Made by a program: the position numbers and the translations under genes. Below, piece by piece: positions 28,760 through 38,563 of a stretch of 64,000 nucleotides of DNA. The notes under the pieces were generated by a model. It made no database searches. It was not told the origin of the DNA and worked only from the letters and a program-made list of their open reading frames with translations. The DNA is from JACCZX01 sp963729165. Its GTDB lineage: Bacteria; Pseudomonadota; Gammaproteobacteria; Burkholderiales; Burkholderiaceae_F. The stretch is from positions 62,001 through 126,000 of the forward strand of contig CAVSMM010000001.1 in NCBI GenBank assembly GCA_963729165.1, given 5' to 3'. Positions within the stretch are counted from its first letter, which is position 1. Every line of letters begins with the position of its first letter.

Positions 28760-29749
28760 CTACAAGCCGGTCATGCGCTCCAGGTGTTCGGGGTAACGCG
28801 GCCCTTGCACCTTGATCTTCGACGCCGCGCGATCGATCTCACGCAAGTCTTCCGCAGTCAGTTCGATTGAAATTGCGCCGACGTTCTCTTTCAGACGCTC
28901 GGTCTTGGTGGTACCGGGAATCGGAACGATCCACGGCTTCTGTGCAAGCAGCCAGGCGAGAGCGATCTGCGCTGGCGTTGCCTTCTTCCGCTGCGCAAAC
29001 TTCGCGAGCAGATCGACGAGGGCCTGATTAGCCTTGCGAGCCTCCGGCGTAAATCGAGGTGCACTGCTGCGGATGTCGGACTCATCGAACGTCGTGCCTT
29101 CGGTGATCTTGCCGGTCAGAAAGCCTCTGCCAAGTGGACTGAATGGAACGAGACCGATGCCGAGCTCCTCGAGCGTCGGCAATAATTCGGCTTCGGGTGC
29201 TCTCGACCATAACGAGTATTCACTTTGAACGGCCGTGACGGGCTGCACAGCGTGAGCGCGGCGAATCGTCTTCACACCGGCTTCGGACAGGCCGAAGTGC
29301 TTCACTTTGCCGGCCTGAATCAATTCCTTTACGGCACCCGCGACATCTTCGATAGGCACGTCAGGATCGACGCGATGCTGATAGAAGAGGTCTATCGTGT
29401 CGATTCTGAGCCGCTTCAGCGAAGCTTCAGCCACTTCCTTAATGTGCTCAGGCCGACTGTTCAGGCCCGAGCGCTCACCGTTCGGACGGATCCCGAATCC
29501 AAACTTGGTGGCGATAACGACCTGCTGTCGACACGGAGCGAGGGCTTCGCCAACCAGTTCTTCGTTTGCGAACGGACCATAGGCCTCGGCAGTGTCGAAA
29601 AAGGTGATTCCGAGTTCGACTGCAGCGCGGATCAGCGAGATCCCCGCGGACTTGTCCACCGCGGGTCCGTAACCGTGGCTCAGGCCCATGCACCCGAGCC
29701 CCAGCGCCGACACTTCGAGATTGCTTTTTCCCAACTTTCGTTTTTGCAT
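28760..29749 (-). CDS. Aldo/keto reductase
   Basis: 329 residues from the ATG at 29749 (MQKRKLGKSNLEVSALGLGC). The catalytic tetrad is visible: Asp and Tyr in FFDTAEAYGPF, Lys in VIATKFGFG, His in DLFYQHRVDPDVP. The NADPH site near the C terminus is WIVPIPGTTKTERLKENVGA. It belongs to the AKR group that includes YajO- and Tas-like enzymes, reducing aldehydes or ketones with NADPH. A monocistronic gene. Confidence 0.92.
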   Translation of the reverse strand: MQKRKLGKSNLEVSALGLGCMGLSHGYGPAVDKSAGISLIRAAVELGITFFDTAEAYGPFANEELVGEALAPCRQQVVIATKFGFGIRPNGERSGLNSRPEHIKEVAEASLKRLRIDTIDLFYQHRVDPDVPIEDVAGAVKELIQAGKVKHFGLSEAGVKTIRRAHAVQPVTAVQSEYSLWSRAPEAELLPTLEELGIGLVPFSPLGRGFLTGKITEGTTFDESDIRSSAPRFTPEARKANQALVDLLAKFAQRKKATPAQIALAWLLAQKPWIVPIPGTTKTERLKENVGAISIELTAEDLREIDRAASKIKVQGPRYPEHLERMTGL

Positions 29750-30005
29750 CAATGACCCCGGTAACAATTCAAGACAAGACGGAGAAGCCGCGCGCACATT
29801 TTGACAGCGAGCCGCCTGAATGCGGTCGAGCCGCGTCCCCGCACGGCCGTCCTGCCGCGACCCACCTGCGGCTGTCGGACCGGATCAATACGCGCTGTCG
29901 CGGCGCTCGCTTCGCAGTCGATCTATGTCCGCAAAAGCGACACGCAATTACGTTATTACCCATCCCGCGAAACCAATGCGAATCTGTAGGGGACTGGGAG
30001 ATCCG

Positions 30006-30584
30006 ATGGATTACGCAGATTTGCAGCGGAAGCAATTTCATTGGCAGCAATGGTTCGGGCTGCTCGATAAATTACCGATCTGGGCCGGTTATTTCTTTGC
30101 AATTCTGTGTTCGTTTGGACTGGGCTACAGCTTGGGTAGCTCGCGATCGAGCTTCCCCGACCCTCAACAGCAGCAGATCACGCTCATCGCGTTAAGCGCC
30201 GGCGCGCTGCTAGTCATTCTTTTCTTGGATCGCACACTACGCAACGAAGAGCGCCGGCGGGCGCAGCTCGCGGAGCAGCACAGACTCAGCAAGGAAGCGA
30301 CCGCAATCAAACTGCTCGATCCGATCGACGCCCGTGTGCTCGACGCACTGGACCAGATCGCGACGGTTAAAGGCGTCGATCGAGCTACCCTCATCCCCGC
30401 GATATTGAGTCAGTACGTCGCGCGCAAGTCGTTTGAGGAGGCCCTCGCAGAAAGCGCTGCGCAAGGCTCAAGCGCAAGCCGTGAACCGCCCCCTGGTTGG
30501 TCAAAGACACTGCCCGCCTGGTTGGAAACCCTGCCCGGCTCTCTGGACGTGAAGCGTTCGAGCTTGTCGTACTTTGATCGATAA
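30006..30584 (+). CDS. Hypothetical membrane protein
   Basis: 192 residues from the ATG at 30006, with GGGAG upstream. Two membrane helices (KLPIWAGYFFAILCSFGLGY, and ITLIALSAGALLVILFLDRT) are followed by a charged cytoplasmic region. The latter contains DARVLDALDQIATVKGVDRA and TLIPAILSQYVARKSFEEAL, which resembles a ribbon-helix-helix or small helical pair. No family recognised. Confidence 0.7.
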   Translation: MDYADLQRKQFHWQQWFGLLDKLPIWAGYFFAILCSFGLGYSLGSSRSSFPDPQQQQITLIALSAGALLVILFLDRTLRNEERRRAQLAEQHRLSKEATAIKLLDPIDARVLDALDQIATVKGVDRATLIPAILSQYVARKSFEEALAESAAQGSSASREPPPGWSKTLPAWLETLPGSLDVKRSSLSYFDR

Positions 30585-30657
30585 GCCGGCCTGGCTCCAG
30601 CGTCAGAAAGCATTGCCGCAGCAGTGTTATGCGGCATCGATGCTCGTCGTCAAATAA

Positions 30658-31461
30658 GTGGCTGACGCTGACACCTCGCACCCATTACGCCCGTTCCTCC
30701 GAAACTGGGTTTGGGAACACGGGCAGGTCGGTACTCGCTACCTCGACTGCCGCGACGGCGAGATCAAATTCGACGACGGTAAGAAAGCACGATTTGCCGC
30801 CGAAAAGATCTTCTACGTATCACTCGCGAAGGATGCCGACGCCGCCGCTCATGCCGCCGGACCTGCGATCCACGAGGGACGACTTGCGCGGTTCCTGCAC
30901 GCGGCCCAACACGGGAAGCCGGAAGAAGCCGGCCCGGTTGCCGACGTTCAACGTGCGGCGCAAGACTGCGTGGAGCTCGGTCTTGTGTGCGCGTATCAGC
31001 AGGAAGCGCAGAGCGCCCTCGCGCGCTACGCGCTCGAGCCGATGTTCGACGATGAAATTCGCGCTGCAGTCATCAGCGACATCCGGCGCGCGTACGTCGC
31101 ATTGCGTGAACAGCTCGCGCTTTACGACTTCACCGTATTTCACGGGCTGCCCAACGCGCTGATGATCAACGAAGCGCCGTTCATCGACTGGCGCGCGCGT
31201 GCGCGGCCGGCGCAGCCGTTTGTATCGATGCCGCTCGGACCCTATTGTTTGTTGGTCGGTACGCCGTCTGGCAAGAAGAGCCGGGCTGGACCGGTGCTGT
31301 GGAAGCCCGTTACGACGATGGGACCCTTCAAGGATCACAACGGACACATCGTTAACTCAGCACGCTTGTGGATCGTCGCAACGACCGATGACCAGCTTCT
31401 TTCGATACAAGATCGGTTTGCTCCGATATTGCCGGACAAGCCAGCGGCCACTAAGCCTTGA
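30658..31461 (+). CDS. Hypothetical protein, DUF4238-like
   Basis: 267 residues if started at GTG 30658. The N terminus RPFLRNWVWEHGQVGTRYLD, the internal HGLPNALMINEAPFIDWRAR and the following VSMPLGPYCLLVG resemble the order of conserved blocks in DUF4238 proteins (arginine-phenylalanine N terminus, S-D-x-P box, P-L-x-P strand). Those proteins are of unknown function and often single genes. The resemblance is weak and the start has no clear ribosome site. Confidence 0.6.
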   Translation: MADADTSHPLRPFLRNWVWEHGQVGTRYLDCRDGEIKFDDGKKARFAAEKIFYVSLAKDADAAAHAAGPAIHEGRLARFLHAAQHGKPEEAGPVADVQRAAQDCVELGLVCAYQQEAQSALARYALEPMFDDEIRAAVISDIRRAYVALREQLALYDFTVFHGLPNALMINEAPFIDWRARARPAQPFVSMPLGPYCLLVGTPSGKKSRAGPVLWKPVTTMGPFKDHNGHIVNSARLWIVATTDDQLLSIQDRFAPILPDKPAATKP

Positions 31462-31596
31462 GCGAGGTGTCGTAGCGTGGGCTAGTGGCCCGCCGCCGCA
31501 AGCTTCAGCTATGGCGCGCAGGACCGAGCAAGATTTGCCACTCACGCCCGTCTACACTGGTTAGCCCTGTGGAACGCAATCCGAGTACAACGCGTC

Positions 31597-32637
31597 ATGG
31601 CCCTTTCGCTCTCGGCACTTGATCTTGTTCCCTTGGTACGCGGAGGCACCAGTGTCAGTGCGCTCCGCAACGCGGCCGAACTCGCGCGAGCGGTCGATCG
31701 CTTCGGCTACACGCGGCTCTGGTACGCCGAACATCACAACATGCCGGGCATCGCGAGCACGAGTCCCGAAATCTTGATCGCGCACGCCGGCGCCGTGACT
31801 ACGCGGATTCGTCTCGGCGCGGGCGGCGTGATGCTTCCGAATCACTCGCCGCTGAAGGTGGCCGAGTCGTACAAGCTGCTTGAAGCGATGCATCCCGGTC
31901 GGATCGATCTCGGAATTGGCCGCGCACCCGGCACCGACGGACTCACGGCGCTTGCGCTGCGGCGCTCGCGTGAAGCATTGACGGCAGATGACTTTCTTGA
32001 GCAGCTCAGCGAGCTCCTTGCGTGGGGCAACGGCGAGTTTCCTTCCGATCATCCGTTCCGCGCGGTCCGTGCGATTCCTGACGACAGAGCGCTGCCGCCG
32101 CTCTACATCCTCGGGTCGAGTGACTATGGCGCAAGACTCGCCGCCCAGATGGGTGTCGCGTTTGCTTTTGCGGGACATTTCAGTCCCGATCCTCCCGAGC
32201 CTGCGATGCGCGTCTACCGAGCGGGATTTTCTACCGGCGGCGTGCTGGCCAAGCCGCACGCGATCCTTGCCCTTTCGGTTTTTTGTGCAGACACCGAGGA
32301 AGCGGCTCAGCGCATGGCGTCGTCGGCGCTGCTGTCGTTCGTCCAACTTCGTTCCGGACGTCCGGGACGTATGCCAACTCCGGACGAAGCGATGGCGCAC
32401 GTGTTCACGCCCGAGGAACAGGCGCTCGTCGCTTCATACAAGAGACTGCAGATCGTTGGCACTCCGGTACAGGTGCGCACCCGCATCGAGGAGATCGTCG
32501 CGCGAACCGAAGCCGACGAAGTGATGATTGCAACACACGCGGCGGACATCGCCGCACGTATCCGCTCTTACGAACTCGCGGCCGAGGCGTTCGAGTTGCC
32601 GGAGCTCAAGGCCCGCGCCGTGCCGAACCCTGCGTGA
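31597..32637 (+). CDS. LLM-class flavin-dependent monooxygenase
   Basis: 346 residues of the bacterial luciferase-like fold. Recognised by LARAVDRFGYTRLWYAEHHN, then STSPEILIAHAGAVTTRIRL and GSGGV-type turn GAGGVMLPNHSPLKVAESYK, plus HPGRIDLGIGRAPGTDGLTA. It belongs to the subgroup that runs from MALSLSALDLVPLVRGGTS. These enzymes use reduced FMN and oxygen on varied substrates; no specific substrate can be read. A single gene. Confidence 0.9.
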   Translation: MALSLSALDLVPLVRGGTSVSALRNAAELARAVDRFGYTRLWYAEHHNMPGIASTSPEILIAHAGAVTTRIRLGAGGVMLPNHSPLKVAESYKLLEAMHPGRIDLGIGRAPGTDGLTALALRRSREALTADDFLEQLSELLAWGNGEFPSDHPFRAVRAIPDDRALPPLYILGSSDYGARLAAQMGVAFAFAGHFSPDPPEPAMRVYRAGFSTGGVLAKPHAILALSVFCADTEEAAQRMASSALLSFVQLRSGRPGRMPTPDEAMAHVFTPEEQALVASYKRLQIVGTPVQVRTRIEEIVARTEADEVMIATHAADIAARIRSYELAAEAFELPELKARAVPNPA

Positions 32638-32774
32638 ACGCCCAACTGGGCGTGCAATCAAGCGCCGTGTTGTATCAGCATTGATCCGTGGCGGTTGCAC
32701 GCATGCAACTGCCTGCAAAGATTCGTGGCGACATCGAGACTGGACCTCGGACAGTGTCAGACTCAGCTCGATCC

Positions 32775-33884
32775 ATGACCGAACGTTCACGTGACCTGAC
32801 CCGAACGCTGCTTGGCGTGCTTTGCATCGGGGTGTTGATCGCGGCTGCGCTCTGGATCGTGCGGCCGTTCGTCGCTGCGGGAATCTGGGCGACAACGATT
32901 GCCGTCGTGACCTGGCCGTTGCTGATCCGAATGCAGCGGCGGATGTGGAACAAGCGCGCTCTGGCGGCCGCTGCGATGATCTTGCTGCTGGTATTGGTGT
33001 TCGTCATTCCATTGACGCTCGGTGTAGGCGCGCTCGTGGCACATGCCGACGACATCGCTGGCCAAATACGTTCCATCACGAACATGGCAATACCACCGCT
33101 GCCGCAATGGGTGGCGCAGCTTCCATTGGTCGGGCCCGAGCTTTCGAAAGCCTGGCTGGCAGCGCGCGACGAAGGCATCGAGGCGTTTCTGGCGCGGCTA
33201 GGTCCGTATGCGAGCGGAGTGACCGCGTGGCTATTTGCGGAGATCGGAGCCGCGGGGTATTTGATCGCGCAGCTCGTGCTGATTCCGATCTTCGCTGCGT
33301 TCATGTATATGAATGGAGAGAAATACGCCGCGACATTGTTGCGGTTCGGATTTCGGGTGGGCGGAAAGCAAGGCGAGTCGCTGATCATGCTGGCCGCAAA
33401 TGCGATTCGCGGTGTCGCGCTGGGTGTCGGACTGACCGCGATCATTCAAGCGGCGCTCGGTGGAATCGGTTTGGCGGTCGCCGGCGTCCCGTTTGCAGGC
33501 ATTCTGACCGCCGTTCTGCTCGTGCTGTGCATCGCGCAGATCGGCATGCTGGTCGTACTGATTCCTGCCGTCGTCTGGGTTTTCTGGAACGGTGATATCG
33601 GCTGGGGAATATTTCTGGCGGTCTGGTCTTTCGTGGCCAGCATGCTCGACACGGTGCTCCGCCCGATCCTTGTGAGTCGGAGCGCCGATTTGCCACTGCT
33701 GCTGATCTTCGTCGGCGTGATCGGCGGCTTCCTTGCGTTCGGCCTGCTTGGCATCTTCGTCGGCCCTGTCGTACTCGCCGTGGCGTACACGTTTCTGAGG
33801 ACGTGGATCGAGCAGGCACCGTCGCCGAAGACGAAGCAGGCGGAACAAGCCCGCCTTATCGGTGAGCGAACGGATGAGATGTAG
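32775..33884 (+). CDS. AI-2E family transporter (PerM type)
   Basis: About 369 residues from ATG 32775; the frame is open to a GTG at 32688, which would add 29 residues. Eight hydrophobic segments with the family layout: two N-terminal helices, a long soluble loop (VAQLPLVGPELSKAWLAARD), then a C-terminal bundle. That bundle includes GVALGVGLTAIIQAALGGIG and the RPILVSRSADLPLLLIFVGV signature. Family members export small compounds or act as Na+/H+ antiporters; autoinducer-2 export is proven only for a few. Confidence 0.88.
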   Translation: MTERSRDLTRTLLGVLCIGVLIAAALWIVRPFVAAGIWATTIAVVTWPLLIRMQRRMWNKRALAAAAMILLLVLVFVIPLTLGVGALVAHADDIAGQIRSITNMAIPPLPQWVAQLPLVGPELSKAWLAARDEGIEAFLARLGPYASGVTAWLFAEIGAAGYLIAQLVLIPIFAAFMYMNGEKYAATLLRFGFRVGGKQGESLIMLAANAIRGVALGVGLTAIIQAALGGIGLAVAGVPFAGILTAVLLVLCIAQIGMLVVLIPAVVWVFWNGDIGWGIFLAVWSFVASMLDTVLRPILVSRSADLPLLLIFVGVIGGFLAFGLLGIFVGPVVLAVAYTFLRTWIEQAPSPKTKQAEQARLIGERTDEM

Positions 33885-33989
33885 CCGCGGTGATTCATCT
33901 CGCGCTTAGAATCGATCGCGAGCCAATCGTCTCGACACTGCACGCGGCGCGCAAGTCACGCGCCCTCAGCAAAGCTTCGGTGCGCAGCC

Positions 33990-35315
33990 TCACCACCCGA
34001 TGGCGTTCGGTAACCACGTCGCGATCTTTGGAAACGCAAACACCAAGGTCACGCCAAGCATCTGAAGCATGACGAACGGGATCACGCCGACGTAGATATG
34101 GCGCGTCGTAATCTCCGGCGGCGCGACGCCGCGCAGAAAGAACAGCGCCCAGCCGAACGGTGGAGTGAGGAACGAGGTCTGAAGGTTGACGGTGATCAGC
34201 ATCGCGAGCCAAACCGGATCGACGCCAGCCGCGTTGAAAATCGGCAGAAACAGCGGCACGGCGATGTAGCTGATCTCGATCCACTCGAGAAAGAAGCCGA
34301 GCACGAAGATCAGCGCCATCAAAAACCAGATGTCGGCATTGATGCCGCCCGGTAGCAGATCGAACAGGCTCTCGATCAGCTTTTCGCCCTGCAGTCCACG
34401 AAACGCCAAGCTGAACACCTGTGCGCAGATCAGGATGAAAAGCACCATCGCCGAGATGCGCGTGGTCGCCTGCATCACTTCGCGCAGCACTTTCATCGAG
34501 AGCCGGCGCGCCATCGCAACGACGAGGATCGAGCCCAGTGCACCCATCGACGCCGCTTCGGTGGGCGCGGCGATGCCGCCGATGATCGAACCCAGCACCG
34601 ACAGCACCAGCGCCAACGGCGGCAGCGCAACCTTGAACACACGAGTCCACAGTGCGCGTCGCGATAGCGCATCGCGCTCTGCGCGTGGAACCGGCGGCAT
34701 CAAATCAGGTCGCACCATACCTACGACGACGATCCATGCGCAATACAGCGCCGCGAGCATCAATCCAGGCATCACCGCGGCGGCGAACAGCGTGCCGACC
34801 GATAACTGCATGATGTCCGACAGCAGGATCAGCACCAGGCTTGGAGGAATGATCTGCCCGAGCGTGCCCGACGCGCAGATGGCTCCGCACGAGATCTCAG
34901 GCGAGTAGCCGCGCCGCAGCAGCGTCGGCAAGGTCAGCAGGCCGAGCGTGATCACCGTAGCGCCGACGATGCCGGTGGTGGCGCCCATCAGTACGCCGAC
35001 GCCGATGATGCCGAGCGCCATGCCGCCGCGCACACCGCCCGCCAGATGGCCGATCACATCGAGCAGATCTTCGGCGAGCCGCGACTTCTCGAGCATCACG
35101 CCCATGAACACGAAGAGGGGGATCGCGAGCCACTGATAGTTGGCGACGACGCCGTAGATGCGCGCCGGCAGCAGATTGAACAGCAACTCGCCGAAGCCCA
35201 TGAAGCCGAAGATGAATCCGCTGGCAGCGAGCGTGATGCCGACCGGCACGCCGGCCATCAGCATCACGAAGAAGCCGATCAGCAGGCCGATCGCCAGCCA
35301 TTCCTGCAGGCTCAT
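33990..35315 (-). CDS. dctM: TRAP transporter large permease (DctM type)
   Basis: 441 residues, about 12 membrane segments. Typical stretches are GFFVMLMAGVPVGITLAASG, GVLMGATTGIVGATVITLGL and GLMLAALYCAWIVVVGMVRP. Start overlaps the stop of the small permease (ATGA), so translation is coupled. DctM forms the ion-coupled channel of the tripartite ATP-independent carboxylate uptake system. Confidence 0.92.
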   Translation of the reverse strand: MSLQEWLAIGLLIGFFVMLMAGVPVGITLAASGFIFGFMGFGELLFNLLPARIYGVVANYQWLAIPLFVFMGVMLEKSRLAEDLLDVIGHLAGGVRGGMALGIIGVGVLMGATTGIVGATVITLGLLTLPTLLRRGYSPEISCGAICASGTLGQIIPPSLVLILLSDIMQLSVGTLFAAAVMPGLMLAALYCAWIVVVGMVRPDLMPPVPRAERDALSRRALWTRVFKVALPPLALVLSVLGSIIGGIAAPTEAASMGALGSILVVAMARRLSMKVLREVMQATTRISAMVLFILICAQVFSLAFRGLQGEKLIESLFDLLPGGINADIWFLMALIFVLGFFLEWIEISYIAVPLFLPIFNAAGVDPVWLAMLITVNLQTSFLTPPFGWALFFLRGVAPPEITTRHIYVGVIPFVMLQMLGVTLVFAFPKIATWLPNAIGW

Positions 35316-35857
35316 GGCAATGCGCGCTGAGAGAGCTCTCGAAGCCGGAGCGCGGCACTGACTGCCTGCGCTGAAGCCTGCAGCGCGAACACGACGAAGC
35401 CGATCGGGATCAATGCCTTCAGCATCCAGCGATGCGTCAGCCCGCCGGGATCCGAGGAAATCTCACCGATGCTGTACGACTGCGCAACGTAAGCGATCGA
35501 ATAACGAATGACGAGCACGGCTATCGCAACAGCAAGCAGCGCAGAAACAAAGTCGACGATCGCTTTGCCGCGCGCCGAGTAGCGGGCATAGAACACATCG
35601 ACCCTTACGTGCTCGCCTTTCAGCAGCGCGTACGTCATGCCGAACAGCACCAGCGGCGCGAGCAGATGCCATTCGAGCTCCTGCGCCCACACCGAGCCGA
35701 TGCTGAACGCGTAGCGCAGCAGCACATCGACTGCCATCAGCACGACAATTGTGAGCGACAGCCACGAGGCCATGCGGCCGATCGCATCGACCGCGCGTTC
35801 GATGATCGCAACCAAAGCCCGCGGCGGCGAGGTGCCGCCGTGCGCCGGCGAACTCAT
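35312..35857 (-). CDS. dctQ: TRAP transporter small permease (DctQ type)
   Basis: 181 residues with four membrane helices. The family pattern is visible in DVLLRYAFSIGSVWAQELEW, HLLAPLVLFGMTYALLKGEH and VRVDVFYARYSARGKAIVDF. It lies 6 bp downstream of the receptor gene. It forms the membrane complex with DctM. Confidence 0.9.
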   Translation of the reverse strand: MSSPAHGGTSPPRALVAIIERAVDAIGRMASWLSLTIVVLMAVDVLLRYAFSIGSVWAQELEWHLLAPLVLFGMTYALLKGEHVRVDVFYARYSARGKAIVDFVSALLAVAIAVLVIRYSIAYVAQSYSIGEISSDPGGLTHRWMLKALIPIGFVVFALQASAQAVSAALRLRELSQRALP

Positions 35858-35863
35858 CGCAGA

Positions 35864-36961
35864 CTAAACGACGATGATCTTGTCGTGATACGGGCCTTCG
35901 CTATAAGCGGACCACGCATCGAACTTCTTCTTGTACGCCATGTACGAATCGTGCACTTTTTTGGTCGTCGCATCCTTCGCGACAGCTTCGGTCAGCACCT
36001 GGTTCGTAACTTCCCGCAACCGCTTCACGACATCATCCGGCAGGGGCCGCGCAAGCACGCCCTGATTCTTGACCAGGTCTTCCATTGCTTCCGCGTTGTT
36101 ACGCTGGCACCAGGCCTCGCTGATCACATTGCAGGCAGCGGCAGCGTTCTCGACGACCGCCTGCAAATCCTTCGGCAGCTTTTCCCACGCGGCCTTGTTG
36201 ACCAGCAGCTCGGACACAGTGGCGGTCTCGTGCCAGCCGGTCGTGTAGTAGTACTTCGCCGCCTTGTGCAGGCCGAGCTTGCGATCTTGAAACGGCCCGA
36301 CGAATTCGGCGGCATCGATCACACCGCGCTCGAGCGCCGGGAAAATCTCGCCGCCAGGCAGCAGCTTCACGTCGACACCGAGCGCCGCGTAGACACGGCC
36401 CGCTAACCCGGGAATACGCATCTTCAATCCCTTGAAGTCGGCGACCGACTTGATCTCCTTCTTGAACCACCCGGTCATCTGCACACCCGTGTTGCCGCAC
36501 GGAAACGCGACCATGCCGAACGGTGCGTACACCTCGTTCCACAACGCCTGACCGCCGCCGTCGTACAACCAGCCGTTGATGCCCTGAAAGTTGAGACCGA
36601 ACGGAACCGCGGTGAAGTATTGCGCGGCAAACGTCTTGCCTGTCCAGAAGTAGCTGTTGGCGTGATTCATCTCCACCGTGCCGGCGCGCACGGCGTCGAA
36701 GCCTTCGAGCGCTGGGATCAACTCACCTGCGCCGAATACTTGAATTTTCAGACGCCCGTTCGACATTGCTTCGATGCGCCTAGCGAGGTCGGTCGCGCTG
36801 CCAGGACCGTCCATATAGAACGGCGCGCCTTTACCGTACGCGCTGGTCATCTTCCAGCTGAACGTCTGCTGCGCTTTTGCGATCATCGGGAAGCCGAGCG
36901 TCGTGCTCGCGACTGCTGCGGCCGAGCCGACGGTGAGTAGCGAACGTCGTGTTGGTGCCAT
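35864..36961 (-). CDS. TRAP transporter substrate-binding protein (DctP type)
   Basis: 365 residues from the ATG at 36961, preceded by AGGAGG. The signal is a twin-Arg-like APTRRSLLTVGSAAAVASTT. Family blocks are RIEAMSNGRLKIQVFGAGEL, PALEGFDAVRAGTVEMNHAN, FKGLKMRIPGLAGRVYAALG and GGEIFPALERGVIDAAEFVG; this last block carries ligand-binding residues. The subgroup binds monocarboxylates such as 2-oxoacids or lactate; the exact ligand is not readable. First gene of the TRAP operon. Confidence 0.92.
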   Translation of the reverse strand: MAPTRRSLLTVGSAAAVASTTLGFPMIAKAQQTFSWKMTSAYGKGAPFYMDGPGSATDLARRIEAMSNGRLKIQVFGAGELIPALEGFDAVRAGTVEMNHANSYFWTGKTFAAQYFTAVPFGLNFQGINGWLYDGGGQALWNEVYAPFGMVAFPCGNTGVQMTGWFKKEIKSVADFKGLKMRIPGLAGRVYAALGVDVKLLPGGEIFPALERGVIDAAEFVGPFQDRKLGLHKAAKYYYTTGWHETATVSELLVNKAAWEKLPKDLQAVVENAAAACNVISEAWCQRNNAEAMEDLVKNQGVLARPLPDDVVKRLREVTNQVLTEAVAKDATTKKVHDSYMAYKKKFDAWSAYSEGPYHDKIIVV

Positions 36962-37249
36962 CCGAACCTCCTGCGATAGTGAAATGGGTTGTGGTTGCGG
37001 GGCGATTTTGTCGTTAGCACGACCCGTTGCTCCGAATACTCCGCAAGGTCGATGCCAACATGCACGATACACGCGGCTACGCGGGCGATGCACGGGTATT
37101 GCTGCTCGCGGCGCTATCGCAGCGCACAGTTCGCGCGCAGAAACTCCGATATCGGTGCGGCCGAGCGCACCATTGAAGGTCAAAGTCGCTTGAGCATGGC
37201 GTTTATGTCGTCGAGGCTGCGGACCCCGGCAAACGCCAATGGTCTGCGG

Positions 37250-38014
37250 CTAGGTGCAATAGCTGGGATCCGACTTATTGAGTTTGCGTAGAAGTGCCGG
37301 CCATGCAAGAGCGCCGCCCGCACCCTTGGTCACGTTTTCCCACTGCATCGGTGCGCCGTCGACGATGGGCGCCGGAATGTGTCTCAAGCGTTGCCCGCCA
37401 CCTTGTGCACGCACCTGAATCATGCACGTCGTTTCGAAGAAGTACATCGCCACGAAGGCCTCTGCAACTGAGGTACCCACCGTCAGCAATCCATGATTTC
37501 GCAGCATAAGAAACCGCTTGCTTCCGAGGTCACGAACCAGCCGCGGCTTCTCATCGTCGTCCAGCGCCAAGCCTTCGTAATCATGGTAGGCGAGTGACGA
37601 AAGCACGAAGATAGAGTGTTGAGACAGCGGCAGGACACCGCCTTCTTGCGCAGAAATGGCGACGCCATTCACGCTGTGGACATGAATCACACAGTTCGCA
37701 TCGTCACGCGCTTCATGCACCGCACTGTGAATCACAAATCCCGCCGGATTGATGTCATACGGACTGTCCAGAACTTTTCGGCCGTGCAGATCGACCTTCA
37801 CCAGGCTGGACGCCGTTATTTCGCTGAACATCATTCCGTAGGGATTGATCAAGAAGTGGTGTTCCGGACCCGGTACGCGCGCGGAGATATGGGTAAAGAT
37901 CAGGTCGTCCCATCCGAACATCGCGACGAGGCGGTAGCAAGCGGCCAGATCAACCCGCCGCTGCCATTCCGCCGCGTCAACGGTAGAGCGCACGTCCAGG
38001 ACCAGATCATTCAT
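37250..38014 (-). CDS. Class II aldolase/adducin-family protein
   Basis: 254 residues, start ATG 38014 with CAGGAG upstream. Begins MNDLVLDVRSTVDAAEWQRR and contains DLIFTHISARVPGPEHHFLI, then VIHVHSVNGVAISAQEGGVL with the metal-binding His-x-His, and LMLRNHGLLTVGTSVAEAFV with the third His. These Zn-dependent aldolase folds cleave or decarboxylate sugar-derived or hydroxyacid substrates. It starts 21 bp after the DUF3299 gene and precedes the TRAP receptor by 288 bp, so a link to the transporter substrate is plausible. Confidence 0.88.
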   Translation of the reverse strand: MNDLVLDVRSTVDAAEWQRRVDLAACYRLVAMFGWDDLIFTHISARVPGPEHHFLINPYGMMFSEITASSLVKVDLHGRKVLDSPYDINPAGFVIHSAVHEARDDANCVIHVHSVNGVAISAQEGGVLPLSQHSIFVLSSLAYHDYEGLALDDDEKPRLVRDLGSKRFLMLRNHGLLTVGTSVAEAFVAMYFFETTCMIQVRAQGGGQRLRHIPAPIVDGAPMQWENVTKGAGGALAWPALLRKLNKSDPSYCT

Positions 38015-38035
38015 TGCAATTCTCCTGACGGACGC

Positions 38036-38548
38036 CTATCGGCTGGTCGACAGCTGTGCGTCGGTCAAGCGGTAATACAAGCCGTATGGATCATCCTTCA
38101 GCACGTTGAGCCGCCCAGCGACGATCACCGGCTCGTACGTGTGCTTGACCGGCGACTTTGCTTTGACTTCGACGATGTATTCGGGACCCACCGACAGGCA
38201 GAACGGACAATCCGCTGGCCGCATCGTCAGCAAAAAGTTGCTGTGTGTTTCGCCGGCCGTGATCGGCATGATGTAGCCCTGCAGCTTGACCTCCTGCTGA
38301 TCGAGCTTGCGCACTTCGGCCGGAAACTCCGGAAGAAAACGCTGGCCGACCTGCGACGTCTTGACCTGCCCCAGCACTTTCCACGAGACAACGCCCTTGA
38401 CCTCCGGCAGATTGTTCAGCAGTTGCGGATCGATCGGCAGCTGCATGCCCGGCTTGCCGCTGGTAGCGGGAGATTGCGCTGCAGAGGGGAGAGCCGTGAA
38501 GGCCAGCAGTGCCGCACCGACCAGTGATAGTTGACGCAAACGATTCAT
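38036..38548 (-). CDS. DUF3299 periplasmic protein
   Basis: 170 residues. Signal peptide MNRLRQLSLVGAALLAFTAL, cleavage near PSAAQ. The DUF3299 domain contains VKLQGYIMPITAGETHSNFL, the Cys pair of RPADCPFCLSVGPEYIVEVK and VIVAGRLNVLKDDPYGLYYR. The CPFC is a possible redox or metal site. Family function is unproven; related genes lie beside FtsX-type ABC transporters, and the same arrangement is seen here. Confidence 0.87.
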   Translation of the reverse strand: MNRLRQLSLVGAALLAFTALPSAAQSPATSGKPGMQLPIDPQLLNNLPEVKGVVSWKVLGQVKTSQVGQRFLPEFPAEVRKLDQQEVKLQGYIMPITAGETHSNFLLTMRPADCPFCLSVGPEYIVEVKAKSPVKHTYEPVIVAGRLNVLKDDPYGLYYRLTDAQLSTSR

Positions 38549-38563
38549 GATTTCACCTTGACT